Origin: Albugo candida
Lineage: Eukaryota; Oomycota; Peronosporomycetes; Albuginales
Length of the DNA: 64,000 bases
NCBI GenBank assembly: GCA_040437565.1
Contig: JBDOQK010000026.1
Location: 356,836-420,835, forward strand
Reading direction: 5' to 3'
Part shown: positions 25,716 to 36,112 of the stretch, piece by piece
Layout of the letters: each line of letters opens with the position of its first letter
Numbering within the stretch: the first letter of the stretch is position 1
Translations under genes and position numbers: made by a program
Notes under the pieces: model-generated
Databases searched by the model: none
What the model saw: the letters and a program-made list of their open reading frames with translations, nothing else
Told to the model about the DNA's origin: nothing

Positions 25716-25960
25716 AGGTAGTAAGACCGCGCTGATATACCGACCAATTGATAAAGCCGAAAATGTTTATTGACTCAAACTGAAAGAACGTCGTCATGTC
25801 GTAGTTGAGGTTCGGAGTGTCCAACTTTGTGGGAAGGTATTCGGTCAAGTAAGAGAAGGTGACTTTTACATTCCTTTTGCCAGAACTTCGATTCTTAATT
25901 AATTGGATTCCACGTTTGTTCGAAGATATCGATAGTAAATTACTAAATTAGTATTCTTTC
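25716..25960. other. Intergenic between tandem paralogues
   Basis: No coding feature; upstream sequence of paralogue 1. Confidence 0.3.
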
Positions 25961-26314
25961 ACAAAATGTGTGGAAAGTCGTCTTATGGAGTGAGATGAAA
26001 AGCTACACAATTATTATCTATGTGGTAGCATTCACATTTTGATTAAAATTCGCTACGGTTGCCGGAGGTATGACTAGTGCTGGCTGATTCGATGGAAGTA
26101 TGGATTCTTGGCCTTGGGTACTCCCTGTAGCCGTGCTTTGTTTGGCATCAACGTCATCTTCTTCGTCTGTGTTGACTAGAGGAACAATATCGTCAATACT
26201 GGTTCCATTGCTTCGACGAATCCAGTCAGCAATGCTTTGTTCTGAGTCACGTTTTATCCATCCACTGAAAATTGGTCGCATCAAGATGGATTCGGTGCGA
26301 ACAGCGGATTCGTT
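25961..26314. repeat. Duplicate of 26415-26768 at the gap edge (probable assembly duplication)
   Basis: 354 bases identical by eye to 26415-26768, ending exactly where the Ns start. It carries the C-terminal part of paralogue 2 (stop at 26018 on the minus strand) without its N-terminal half. Best read as an unmerged overlapping contig end or haplotype, not a third gene. Confidence 0.85.
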
Positions 26315-26414
26315 NNNNNNNNNNNNNNNNNNNNNNNNNNNNNNNNNNNNNNNNNNNNNNNNNNNNNNNNNNNNNNNNNNNNNNNNNNNNNNNNNNNNNN
26401 NNNNNNNNNNNNNN
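26315..26414. other. Assembly gap (100 N)
   Basis: Flanked by the identical 354-bp duplicate, so the real gap is probably zero or negative. Confidence 0.99.
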
Positions 26415-26471
26415 ACAAAATGTGTGGAAAGTCGTCTTATGGAGTGAGATGAAAAGCTACACAATTATTAT

Positions 26472-27212
26472 CTATGTGGTAGCATTCACATTTTGATTAA
26501 AATTCGCTACGGTTGCCGGAGGTATGACTAGTGCTGGCTGATTCGATGGAAGTATGGATTCTTGGCCTTGGGTACTCCCTGTAGCCGTGCTTTGTTTGGC
26601 ATCAACGTCATCTTCTTCGTCTGTGTTGACTAGAGGAACAATATCGTCAATACTGGTTCCATTGCTTCGACGAATCCAGTCAGCAATGCTTTGTTCTGAG
26701 TCACGTTTTATCCATCCACTGAAAATTGGTCGCATCAAGATGGATTCGGTGCGAACAGCGGATTCGTTTAATGCGTACGATCGAATGCAACGACATTGAC
26801 GCCAATAATAAGGAGGCATTTTATCCCACCGATGATGACCTCCAGATGAAATCGATATAAAGTGACGTGATAGAAATCCATCCTCTACCATACGGGTGAC
26901 TACAATCCCAGTCGATACCGCTCCTGCGCCCACAGCGGTAAACGCGCCCCCTATTTCGACTCTTTTCGCAATGGTTTTAAAAGTTTCAGTCTTGATACCA
27001 AATACACTCTCCGGAGCTTCAGTCAAGGCCTCTGCCTCCGAACTGAGACCTAATAAATGAGGACCGAACGCGCCTAGAAGCGAAAATGCTCCTATAAAGG
27101 CACTTACTCCAAATGCAGCCAGATAGCCCACTTTTAGAGCTTTCTCATCAGGAGAGACCTTGCATAACCACTCATCCGGCGTGTTGTTTACAATCGTAAT
27201 AGATGCGCCCAT
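26472..27212 (-). CDS. Two-TM protein with MGASIT N-terminus (paralogue 2)
   Basis: 246 aa from ATG 27212; an in-frame upstream extension exists but MGASITIVNN aligns with the start of paralogue 1, so this start is chosen. The layout matches: WLCKVSPDEKALK, hydrophobic stretch (YLAAFGVSAFIGAFSLLGAF), a loop, a second hydrophobic stretch (VEIGGAFTAVGAGAVSTGIV), then WDKMPPYYWRQCRCIRSY, VRTESILMRPIFSGW. The tail is acidic and Gln/Asn/Thr-rich, diverged from paralogue 1. Gly2 with Ser/Thr near position 6 again fits myristoylation. Function unknown. Confidence 0.75.
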   Translation of the reverse strand: MGASITIVNNTPDEWLCKVSPDEKALKVGYLAAFGVSAFIGAFSLLGAFGPHLLGLSSEAEALTEAPESVFGIKTETFKTIAKRVEIGGAFTAVGAGAVSTGIVVTRMVEDGFLSRHFISISSGGHHRWDKMPPYYWRQCRCIRSYALNESAVRTESILMRPIFSGWIKRDSEQSIADWIRRSNGTSIDDIVPLVNTDEEDDVDAKQSTATGSTQGQESILPSNQPALVIPPATVANFNQNVNATT

Positions 27213-28009
27213 TGCTTGTCGGACGAGAAAACAACTCAACTGACGATAGTGAGCTTCTTTCGGTTTTTTCAAAGTGATACGCTGCTAAATTATAGGAATG
27301 TTGAAGAGCGAAACTTCATCTCAGAAAAGTTGCACAAAACACGTGGGAAAATATCGGTTTTCTTCGGTAAGATTTGTCATCGGATCACACACTCGTTGGT
27401 GATAGTCAGAAATGTCATCAGTACATCTCGATACTTGATAGTCTATATCGTCGAGTGTTTTGGTTAAAAAAAGTAAGGTCAATGTGATTCGTATCTACAT
27501 AGGAAACGTCACGGAAGTGGTAGGAAAATTACAGTCGCGATCTTCTACTAGTAAAGAGAATGACTGGTTGTACACACCTTCGGGAGCTTCCATTTCGATG
27601 TATTTTTCAGTATTATCTAGAACGGGAAGAATGCACTCAAGCATTTATGTGAATGGTTTCCTAGCACAAAAAATTGGAAACTGGTATGATATGCCAGCGC
27701 GATGGAGCTGAAGGACTCCAACATATATAATCCGTGCGTCTTATGGCCCTTATCTTTCTAACTGCAAGATGTGGAGAGGATGAAGGAGACTCGCTCAAAG
27801 TAATCGTAGAGATAGACGGAAACCTTACGGCTCACATGAGCGAATGATGGCATCTAAGACTTGCGCGCAGTGCACACGAGCGTGAGAGCTCTCATTAGTC
27901 ATGGACTTCCTCAACACCCATTGGAAATCGCCTTGGGCGTTTATATCTGCTTCATTTGATCCTGCGAGGCGGGGACGAAGAATGTTAATCCTCTAATCAC
28001 TTCTGAAAA
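27213..28009. other. No convincing gene
   Basis: Short open stretches exist on the plus strand (for example 27460-27711) but none has family resemblance, clear splice partners or a compositional signature. I leave them uncalled. Confidence 0.35.
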
Positions 28010-28640
28010 TTATAGTGATATCCGTGTAGCAAATCGGGACCAGCTAACCATGCGATATCTAAGCATACCATCAACGCGATTTGTATGTAACCGAAAGCAT
28101 GTCATCGCCATAAAAACGATATTGTGTGGATTTGACTCTATGCGGACATTAGGTGACTTGAGCTGGCAGTATGGGATCCATTTTGGAACGGAGATTCTTC
28201 GAGTGGCATTAAAGGGAGATGACTTGTATAAGGTGAAGATAATGAATGACATGGTAATTCACAGCACAGTTATTACAAAAGGCTATCGAAGCAATTCTAG
28301 GAGCTGGAACAACCATAGAGTCTACATCATCTGCCAAACCACCNNNNNNNNNNNNNNNNNNNNNNNNNNNNNNNNNNNNNNNNNNNNNNNNNNNNNNNNN
28401 NNNNNNNNNNNNNNNNNNNNNNNNNNNNNNNNNNNNNNNNNNNGGGAGATGACTTGTATAAGGTGAAGATAATGAATGACATGGTAATTCACAGCACAGT
28501 TATTACAAAAGGCTATCGAAGCAATTCTAGGAGCTGGAACAACCATAGAGTCTACATCATCTGCCAAACCACCAAATACAAAGTGAGAAAGATTGTAGGA
28601 TTGCATGTCCGCTGCTATTGACTTCACTGCGCAGTTCAAG
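28010..28640 (-). CDS. Possible uncharacterised spliced gene, interrupted by a gap
   Basis: Right of the gap, minus-strand text includes SIAADMQSYNLSHFVFGGLA and DDVDSMVVPAPRIASIAF, followed by a good intron (GTAATAAC...TACAAG, about 54 nt) into SSPFNATRRISVPKWIPYCQ and NPHNIVFMAMTCF. The composition looks coding and the junction keeps frame. I do not recognise the family, and the upstream exons between 28640 and 29010 are ambiguous. The same exon and intron are partly present twice because of the duplication at 28214-28343 / 28444-28573. An antisense plus-strand reading is also open, so this is tentative. Confidence 0.35.
28214..28573. repeat. 130-bp duplication on both sides of a 100-N gap
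   Basis: 28214-28343 equals 28444-28573 by eye, with Ns exactly between (28344-28443). Probable assembly artefact. Confidence 0.85.
28344..28443. other. Assembly gap (100 N)
   Basis: Fixed-length gap between 130-bp duplicates. Confidence 0.99.
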
Positions 28641-29237
28641 GTCTCTTGGCTGGATTTATTTCAGGCTATATCGAAGTTCGATGAAGAACTTTGCCCTTCC
28701 ACCGGTTTTCCAACTCTATGATGAAAGTGGCTGTCGAGAATCGCCAAACGCGGAGGACCACTATAACAGGAATACAATAAGTTTTCTCAGCTTCTGAGTG
28801 TACTTTCTGTAGAAAACAGAGGTCAAGATTATAGCACTGAGTCTTCTCAGATTGTAAGCTGCTCTTCAAATTGAGTTCTCTAGTATTAACTGTCCTCAAC
28901 TGAAACATGCATATACGATGCCATGTATGCTGGGGACCATGGAACAGCATTGCACTCGTCGTATGTAATGTATTCTTCGTGTGATGAATGATTAGGCCGT
29001 GAGCCAAATAAGTCTGGTGTATAAGATGTGGAACGACTAAATGATTTGTTCGACTAGTTCATGCAAAAAAGTCAGACCGTGATTCAATCAAGTCACTGTG
29101 TATTCCACTTTCTCTTATCCAATTTTATCACTGAACTACCGTGAAAGATATAATGTTTTTTATACACACCAGTATCCACCATTCGAGTGTACAATGTTAA
29201 TTCCTTCCTTCAGGCTTTACTCTCTTTGAGATTGCTC
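28641..29237. other. No supported gene
   Basis: Open stretches on the minus strand (up to 113 codons) may hold exons of the tentative gene at 28010-28640, but no junction could be fixed. Confidence 0.3.
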
Positions 29238-30733
29238 TGGTGCACCTGCCGTAATGGACGCTCTACATAACACTGTGCTCATCGGAAATTCTGCAATTCA
29301 TCTGGTATCCATTTCATTTCAAGCAGCTTGATGCGTCAATGCTGCTCAAAAGTTCATGCTGGTACAAATATCGAGACTATCTCAAAAAACGTTCGAAAAC
29401 GTTGTTTTGATATTGTTGATCTTCCAAGCACCAATAAAACAGCAATGACAATGCCGGCCTTTCATGGTTACCGCAGTTATCGCATCGATAAATCCTATGC
29501 TGAACCGTGGAGCTTCAATCGGAATAGAATGCACATAAATAATCAAGAGTAATCGCACAGTGATTGACGCGTGTTAAGTGATTTTGTGATGTCTGTTGAG
29601 GTTCAAGGTCCTTTATAGTGCGCAATACAGTAATACTTCCCAAGATCTTGGTGGTTGCAAAAAAGAAAGCAAAGCAGCAGACTTATGGCTCGTCGTTCTC
29701 ATTCGCCACGAAGCGCAGCACGTAGCGACAGCCGATCGCCACCCCGACATAAGAAATCCTCACCCGTAAGCGGTAAATCTCGACGTAATCATCGTAGTCG
29801 TACTCTTAGTAGATCGCGCTCTGAAGGTCGCACTAAACACGACCGATCTTCGACTCGCCGGCACCGCTCAAAATCGCGTTCATCCCGCCGCGATCGCAAA
29901 CGTCGTGATAAGTCTTCGTCTGTCTCACGATCTCGNNNNNNNNNNNNNNNNNNNNNNNNNNNNNNNNNNNNNNNNNNNNNNNNNNNNNNNNNNNNNNNNN
30001 NNNNNNNNNNNNNNNNNNNNNNNNNNNNNNNNNNNTGGTGCACCTGCCGTAATGGACGCTCTACATGACACTGTGCTCATCGGAAATTCTGCAATTCATC
30101 TGGTATCCATTTCATTTCAAGCAGCTTGATGCGTCAATGCTGCTCAAAAGTTCATGCTGGTACAAATATCGAGACTATCTCAAAAAACGTTCGAAAACGT
30201 TGTTTTGATATTGTTGATCTTCCAAGCACCAATAAAACAGCAATGACAATGCCGGCCTTTCATGGTTACCGCAGTTATCGCATCGATAAATCCTATGCTG
30301 AACCGTGGAGCTTCAATCGGAATAGAATGCACATAAATAATCAAGAGTAATCGCACAGTGATTGACGCGTGTTAAGTGATTTTGTGATGTCTGTTGAGGT
30401 TCAAGGTCCTTTATAGTGCGCAATACAGTAATACTTCCCAAGATCTTGGTGGTTGCAAAAAAGAAAGCAAAGCAGCAGACTTATGGCTCGTCGTTCTCAT
30501 TCGCCACGAAGCGCAGCACGTAGCGACAGCCGATCGCCACCCCGACATAAGAAATCCTCACCCGTAAGCGGTAAATCTCGACGTAATCATCGTAGTCGTA
30601 CTCTTAGTAGATCGCGCTCTGAAGGTCGCACTAAACACGACCGATCTTCGACTCGCCGGCACCGCTCAAAATCGCGTTCATCCCGCCGCGATCGCAAACG
30701 TCGTGATAAGTCTTCGTCTGTCTCACGATCTCG
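29238..30733 (+). repeat. 698-bp duplication flanking a gap; includes the 5' part of the SR-protein gene
   Basis: 29238-29935 matches 30036-30733 with at least one substitution (A at 29269, G at 30067). The Ns at 29936-30035 lie exactly between. The left copy holds the upstream region and the first 84 codons of the SR gene (ATG at 29685) and stops at the gap. The single-base difference suggests two haplotypes placed in tandem. Confidence 0.85.
29936..30035. other. Assembly gap (100 N)
   Basis: Fixed-length gap; see duplication 29238-30733. Confidence 0.99.
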
Positions 30734-31183
30734 TGAGCGAGATCGACCATCACGTCGCAGTACGAATGATCGACACGGAAACGAAACAACACGACCTCAA
30801 AGTCTTCTTGTTAGAAATTTGAATCCTAAGACAACCGGTGATGATCTGAGACGTGTATTTTCTCGACGTCCTGGTGATATTCGTGACGTATACATACCAA
30901 AAGATCATTCGACAAATGAGCTTAGAACATTCGCATTCGTAGAGTATGATAACGTTACTACAATGGAGAAAATGAGTCGTGTTATAATGTTCTGTTTGTT
31001 CTTTGTAGGTTTCGCGATGCACGTGAAGCTCGAGAAGTCAAGTACGAAATGGATCGCACAACTCTGGACGGCAACGAAATCGCGGTACTATTTGCACAGC
31101 AGCGGAGGAAAACACCGGATCAAATGCGCGATATTGTCCAGAAGCAAGGTGCTGAAGGTTATAACGACAGAGACAGCAATTAG
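30483..31183 (+). CDS. SR splicing factor, RS domain then RRM (SRSF10/SCL-like)
   Basis: ATG at 30483 (MARRSHSPRS). The first ~95 residues are an RS-type domain (many RS, SR, RR dipeptides). One RRM follows: PQSLLVRNLNPKTTGDDLRR contains RNP2 (LLVRNL), and RTFAFVEYDN contains RNP1. A short intron around 30960-31007 ends TTTGTAG; after it comes the RRM's second half, RDAREAREVKYEMDRTTLDG, then FAQQRRKTPDQMR, and the protein stops at 31183. I could not make the donor phase fit this acceptor, so the exact junction is unresolved (possible base error). Role by family: pre-mRNA splicing in the nucleus. The RS-first order is like plant SCL30 and animal SRSF10 relatives with N-terminal RS text. Confidence 0.8.
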
Positions 31184-31385
31184 CTAGAAATTCGTGTGGC
31201 AGTGTAATCATGCATTTGGCCAACTGCAGCAGTCCTTTTTTTGAGAAAGATCTAAATTCAGAGCGCACTTGCAATACAAGGAAAATGCAGGTGAAGTTTT
31301 GACCAAGAAAAGAATGGAAAAAGATTGTTTTAATGCATGTTGTTGACGAACACGAGCCTACTATCTACCGAAAGCAATTTTGGAC

Positions 31386-31541
31386 ATGCGTATAAAGACT
31401 AGTGATTGTTACTTGATTCCAGTCAAAGCTACAAAGCCGATTGATACCCCGATGACTATTGTGCTTATTACGGATAAAGAAGTCACAAAAAAAGCTGACA
31501 GTTTCACATACAAGCTCAAAGAAAAAGCTTTTCTCGATTAA
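31386..31541 (+). CDS. Short open frame, 51 codons, unrecognised
   Basis: ATG at 31386 to TAA at 31541, Lys/Thr-rich (IPVKATKPIDTPMTIVLITD). The text looks more protein-like than its surroundings and the frame stays open a little beyond the stop, so it could be a gene remnant or a small gene. No family. Confidence 0.2.
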   Translation: MRIKTSDCYLIPVKATKPIDTPMTIVLITDKEVTKKADSFTYKLKEKAFLD

Positions 31542-31614
31542 GCTGTCAAGGTCAGCGAATTGAGAAAGATATCGCTCACAATATCTATTTTTAAAAGTGT
31601 CTGAAAGTACTGTA

Positions 31615-32616
31615 TCAGAACGGCGATGACTGAGCAGCCAACGACTTTCCAGAAAAATTGCACGACTTGATTTCCTGAGATTGCTTTGTGTCTAATTGGA
31701 AGACCAGTATCTGCAGTTTCATATGAGACTTAACGTTGGAAGGAATTGGCATTGGAAGGAACGTGTCTGGCTGCACTTCCTCAAAAGCCAATCCGGTAGC
31801 TTGTGCCTGTTGGAATAAACTATCCTCTATGGATTTTGCTCGACATACAAAACCGCATAAAAATTTACTTTGGAATGGTGCGGAAGACTTGAGCAAAAAG
31901 TATTTGACAGTCTCTAACAGCGGCTGGATGTATGATGGCCAGCACACGACATCCGCGCCGATAAGTACGTCAACTCCAGATGACTTTTGCTGCTCAAATG
32001 CTTGGATGCTGTCATGATCTCCCCACCGAAGAATGGATACTGTGCACTATTCGAAATCAGCGCATCAGGGCATTGCATCCGCAGACGTAAGATGAAAATA
32101 TATACATTATTAGATCGACCACTTATGCCAACGTTTTTCTCCAATAAATCCAATACGACTTCGCTGCCATCCGTCAGATAAACTTTGTCGCTATTTCCGG
32201 AACAATGTCAGCCCTTGCAACAGATCGATGATAAACTTTTACACGTACGCAAAGTGAGAAGCGACTAGACCACTCAATCCAACTCCGGCGCCAAGTTCCA
32301 GCACCGTTTTATCTTTCAGGAAATCGCGCTGAGAAATCAAATACCTAGCCAGTTCGCGTTAGACGGAGCCCCAGCGAGACTCTCATGATTCTACCAGGAT
32401 AAAAATATGGACACAGGCCAAACAACTTGTCCAGTCAAATCGTGATCTGTCTAATAAATTCTGATTAACGTGTCCTGCTCGGTATACAATTGTGATACAT
32501 ACCGATGCTGCTAAAGAGCACAGAACTTTTTGCTGAATAAGATCAAAGTCAAAAACCTTGGTTTCATATCTACACATTTCGAGTTGTAATGCACAATACT
32601 GTAGTATGCGTGACAT
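31615..32616 (-). CDS. Methyltransferase_16 (METTL21/FAM86-like) lysine-type methyltransferase
   Basis: First ATG at 32616 (MSRILQYCALQLE). Five exons can be joined: a start exon to CSLAAS; intron GTATGT...TTATTAG (52 nt); TDHDLTGQVVWPVSIFLS; intron of 50 nt; YLISQRDFLKDKTVLELGAG; intron; DKVYLTDGSEVVLDLLEKNV; intron; then VSILRWGD and VDVLIGADVVCWPSYIQPLL to the C-terminus. The E-LGAG-VGLSG motif I, LTD (acidic end of beta 2), L-WG and IGADVV(C)WP motifs define the seven-beta-strand Methyltransferase_16 family, whose members methylate lysines on chaperones and elongation factors. The target here is unknown. The gene is intact once the introns are removed. It is divergent from Erv46. Confidence 0.85.
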
Positions 32617-32769
32617 TGAGAACACACTCTTTGCTAACGAAAAGATCCGCACAAAAATAGCTGTCTTCCATTATATCAGCCATTTCCATGGTCAGATTGA
32701 TACCTGCTGGTTCATTGTTAACATCGATACATTTGTTATATATCAAATTGCCCTCTTCCGCTCGTTATT
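32617..32769. promoter_or_regulatory. 153-base bidirectional promoter region
   Basis: Separates the start codons of the divergent methyltransferase and Erv46-like genes; no specific element identified. Confidence 0.45.
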
Positions 32770-34345
32770 ATGTTACGCCAGCGCACGTCGACGAATGAAG
32801 CAAATGAATCGTTAACAAATAACGATGCTTCGGAGAACGAAATCACTTCTAGGACTAAACGTACCCTGAAGAAATTTGATGTATACCCGAAACTCCATAC
32901 GGAATTCAAAGTGCAGACGGAAACGGGGGCAATTGTGTCCATCATCACAGCGGTGATTGCGCTCGTTTTGTTTCTCGCAGAACTAAGAGAGTATACGTCG
33001 GTCCGCACACATGAGCATATGGTTGTCGACTCTACTATCAGTGAAAAACTTAGGATTAATGTTGACATTAGTTTTCTGGCTCTGACTTGTAAAGGTACAT
33101 CACAACCGTTCATTTCCAGACTCACGAAATCAAATGACATTTTGGATGCGATAGAAACATATTTGACGGCTATGGATGTGACGGGAGAACTACAGATGAA
33201 TCTTCATCGTTCGATAGGAATGACGCGATTAGATACAAGGGGGAAACCAATACAGACTTTGCATCCGAAGAAGAAAGATGTCCTACCAGCTGACTACTGC
33301 GGTAGTTGCTATGAAGCCGCACATCCTCTAGGAAAATCGTGCTGCAATACATGTGATGAGGTCAAAGAAGCGTTTATCGCGAACGACCTTCGTCTATTTG
33401 ATGCCGATGAGAAAGAACAGTGCGTTCGTGAGACAGCAGAAGAACAGAGACAAGCACAAGCAGGAGAAGGATGTCGTATGAAAGGTTACATGATGGTCAA
33501 TCGTGTTGCTGGCAATTTTCACGTTGGACTCGGGCGTACGTTTCATCGGAAAGGAAAGTTGATACATCAGTTCTTACCTGGTCAAGAAAGAGTTTTCAAC
33601 GCAAGTTTTTTGATCCACTCGTATGTCATCAATGCTGTCAAGACAACAACCTACTGATTTTGCCGTATTAGCTTATCATTTGGAACACCTTACGCTAACG
33701 TAAAAAATGGGCTCGACGGGACTCGATACTTTTCCAAAGAAAGCAAGATCTCGATATTAGGAGTCTGAATTTTGTAATGGCTAACATGCATGGTGTTCTG
33801 GTGTAGGAGGTGGCGTAATGAAATACTTTTTGAAGATTGTGCCGACTATCTACAGTGACATTTCATCATCCGTACACTCCTATCAGGTCTGTTTGATATC
33901 TTAGCAATACACTACATATTTTGATACTCACAATCTCTCTGTTAGTACTCTCACACTAAGCAAGAGAAATACATGAATCAATTTGGCCAATTGTCAGGAC
34001 TTCCAGGTATCTAAATTACGAAACTAAAGCTGAGTTTGTATCACGGATAGGATACCTCTTCTGCTGAGTAGGAGCCTATTTCATGTTTGAATTTTCCCCA
34101 TTCATGGTCAAAGTCGATAACGAGCGGATTCCATTCACACATTTTGTGATCAGAATATTTGCAATATTGGGGGGAATGATATCGGTACTATTTTGTTCAC
34201 GCTTCAATGAAAGTCTGATGCTTAAAACCCGATGTCTGTGCATTTTATCTTTAGATTGCTGGATTCGTCGATTCGGTCATTTTCCATTTTTTCTCCCGGC
34301 ACAACAAACCGTCTACTTCAGCTTCCAAAAAGACCAAAGAAATAG
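32770..34345 (+). CDS. ERGIC3/Erv46-like COPII cargo receptor
   Basis: Cycling ER-Golgi membrane protein that works with Erv41. ATG at 32770; exon 1 to 33620 splices (GTATGT...TATTAG, 51 nt) to 33672. It carries KRTLKKFDVYPKLHTEF, first TM (VSIITAVIALVLFL), a long lumenal domain with family cysteines (DYCGSCYEA, CCNTCDEV, GCRMKGYMMVNRVAGNFHVG), then IHSLSFGTPYANVKNGLDG, KYFLKIVPTIY, FEFSPFMVKV and a second TM (HFVIRIFAILGGM). The last exon reads IAGFVDSVIFHFF and ends in KKTKK at 34345, a dilysine-like ER-retrieval tail. Five or so exons; lumenal Cys pattern intact. Confidence 0.93.
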
Positions 34346-34861
34346 CTCGATAGACATGATGAAGACACTCGTTTCCTCGACTAGGAAGTTGTTGCCTCAC
34401 CCTACTAGCCAGTGAAACTTACTCTTTTAAAAAAGTAATGAGATTGTACTGTTCTTCAAAAAAAGTTCTTACACCATTTTGAACCCTAGCAATTAAATTG
34501 CAATACTCTTCCGTAGAGGCGTGAGTAATTGCTGCTGTACACGCTACGATAAAGGTGAACATGCAAGAAAGTGCTATTTGCTTCGACCCTTGTAAGTGGA
34601 TAAAATACATCCTTTCCACGTACGTAATCCTATACACAGACTGTGATAATATTGGAACAACCGCCCTCTGCGTTCGTCATTATTTTGTACATAAAAGAGA
34701 ACAAGTGTTTCCTGCTTTTTTTACTGATTCTACGATTTCTGGTCCGTTGAGTAAATCTTTCATCCTACTTTATGCATCAAATATCATATCGTAATATCCT
34801 CCTTGAAACTAGTTCAACACCATCTCATAATCATATTAGCGCACTTGTCCATTTCGTTTGC
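34346..34861. other. Intergenic, nothing recognised
   Basis: About 515 bases; several small open frames without family resemblance. Confidence 0.35.
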
Positions 34862-34863
34862 AA

Positions 34864-36112
34864 ATGGTTCAAAGCCCTTGGCGTCCGAATCAGTCGAATA
34901 TATCTCGTCCTTCCGATGCAACTAATTCGTCGAACAATGGCGGGAATGGCTTTTGCCGAAAAAAACGACGCTGGGTTGATCCTGAGTACATTGCGATCTC
35001 TGATTTCTTAAGCACGATTGGTGAAGTTGATGAAAGTGAAACACACACGGGAGATTTGATCGGCAACAGAATAGACAGGGTTTCTTTGACGAGTATGTCG
35101 CACTCTGATGGATTAATGCATGAAAAAACAAACACTGCATTCCATGCATCACAATTAAAAAAAGTTCTCGTAAATACTCATGAAGACTCGGATCGCATTA
35201 GTGATGTGTGCCTTGATCAGGACTTCGCTTTTGAGAACCAACTACATTGGAGCGAGAAAGCCCACACTGAAGATTTTCGGAAAACTCAAGCAGAAGATGA
35301 GACATACGATCATTGGCCTTCGTCGACAACTCACACTCGAACATCAGTAAGTGATGCAGGAGAAGCTTCTCAGAATGTGCTATCATCATGTTCTTTATCT
35401 CGAAACACAAGACTCACCGAGTTGGAGCAATATGTACGAGAACTGGAATCCGATAATTTGAGACTTAAGCAGACTTTGTCATTGGGTAAGAGTTCCGCCA
35501 GGATGTTTACCGTTGGGAATGATATCAGAAATGAAATCGACCAAATGTTAGAAGAACGAACAAGGATTGTTGAGGAATTGGTCGATCAGTTGAATGGACC
35601 ATGCTTGAGTGCTGAAGTTGCCTCCCGTATTTGGCATCCTCAGTGTCGTATAAGCGTCGGAGTATGTGAATGGGATGCAGTCGGAAGAGGAGAGACTATC
35701 AGCTTGTGGGATTTAATCAGGTCCATATTTACAAACGTGGCGATAGACATCGTGGATCTTCGTCCTCATTTTTCTGATGGGGAAATGGTATGAGCACTCA
35801 TGAACTCGTCTCACGAACAATATCTCATATTCTATGACTCAGATACTTACAAAATGGCGAATACAGGGTGAAGTTGCCAGCACAACGCAGCTCAAGGCAC
35901 TGTGTTCTTCCCACAAATGTCCGTCCCTTATGAAGATTGCTTTGATGTCCATCAAGTCCACCGACTTGACCTTTACAGTAAATGTGTATATCATATTTGA
36001 CCAATTCCAAATCGCAGAACAACATCATTGTTGGGATCAGGTCGGCGTATTTCGACGGCTATTTGGTGGCCAGTTACCTACTTCTTTGCTCAATAGTCTT
36101 AATGTGAACTAG
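34864..36112 (+). CDS. Leucine-zipper-like protein of unknown function (left copy)
   Basis: ATG at 34864; exon 34864-35787 and exon 35843-36112, 55-nt intron (GTATGA...CTCAG) in phase 0, 397 aa. The N-terminal half is Ser/Asp/Glu-rich and disordered, beginning with a basic patch (FCRKKRRWVDPEY). Near residue 185 a heptad helix LTELEQYVRELESDNLRLKQ resembles the zipper of bZIP factors, but the preceding residues are SLSRNT rather than a full basic region. The C-terminal ~130 residues (WHPQCRISVGVCEWDAVG ... LTKWRIQGEVAS) look like a compact alpha/beta domain, possibly NTF2-like; this is only an impression. A second copy exists at 36975-38223. Confidence 0.7.

Noticed and set aside
26018-26314. 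A third member of the two-TM family
   Set aside because: Identical to the C-terminal part of 26472-27212 and bounded by the gap; treated as assembly duplication.
28050-28343. Plus-strand open frame running into the gap
   Set aside because: The minus strand in the same place gives a better spliced reading; the plus frame has no family resemblance.
32340-32400. Apparent in-frame stops upstream of the methyltransferase motif I, suggesting a pseudogene
   Set aside because: A 50-nt intron (GTAGAATCATG...GGCTAG) with a CTAAC branch site removes them and restores W-Y-L-I in frame.
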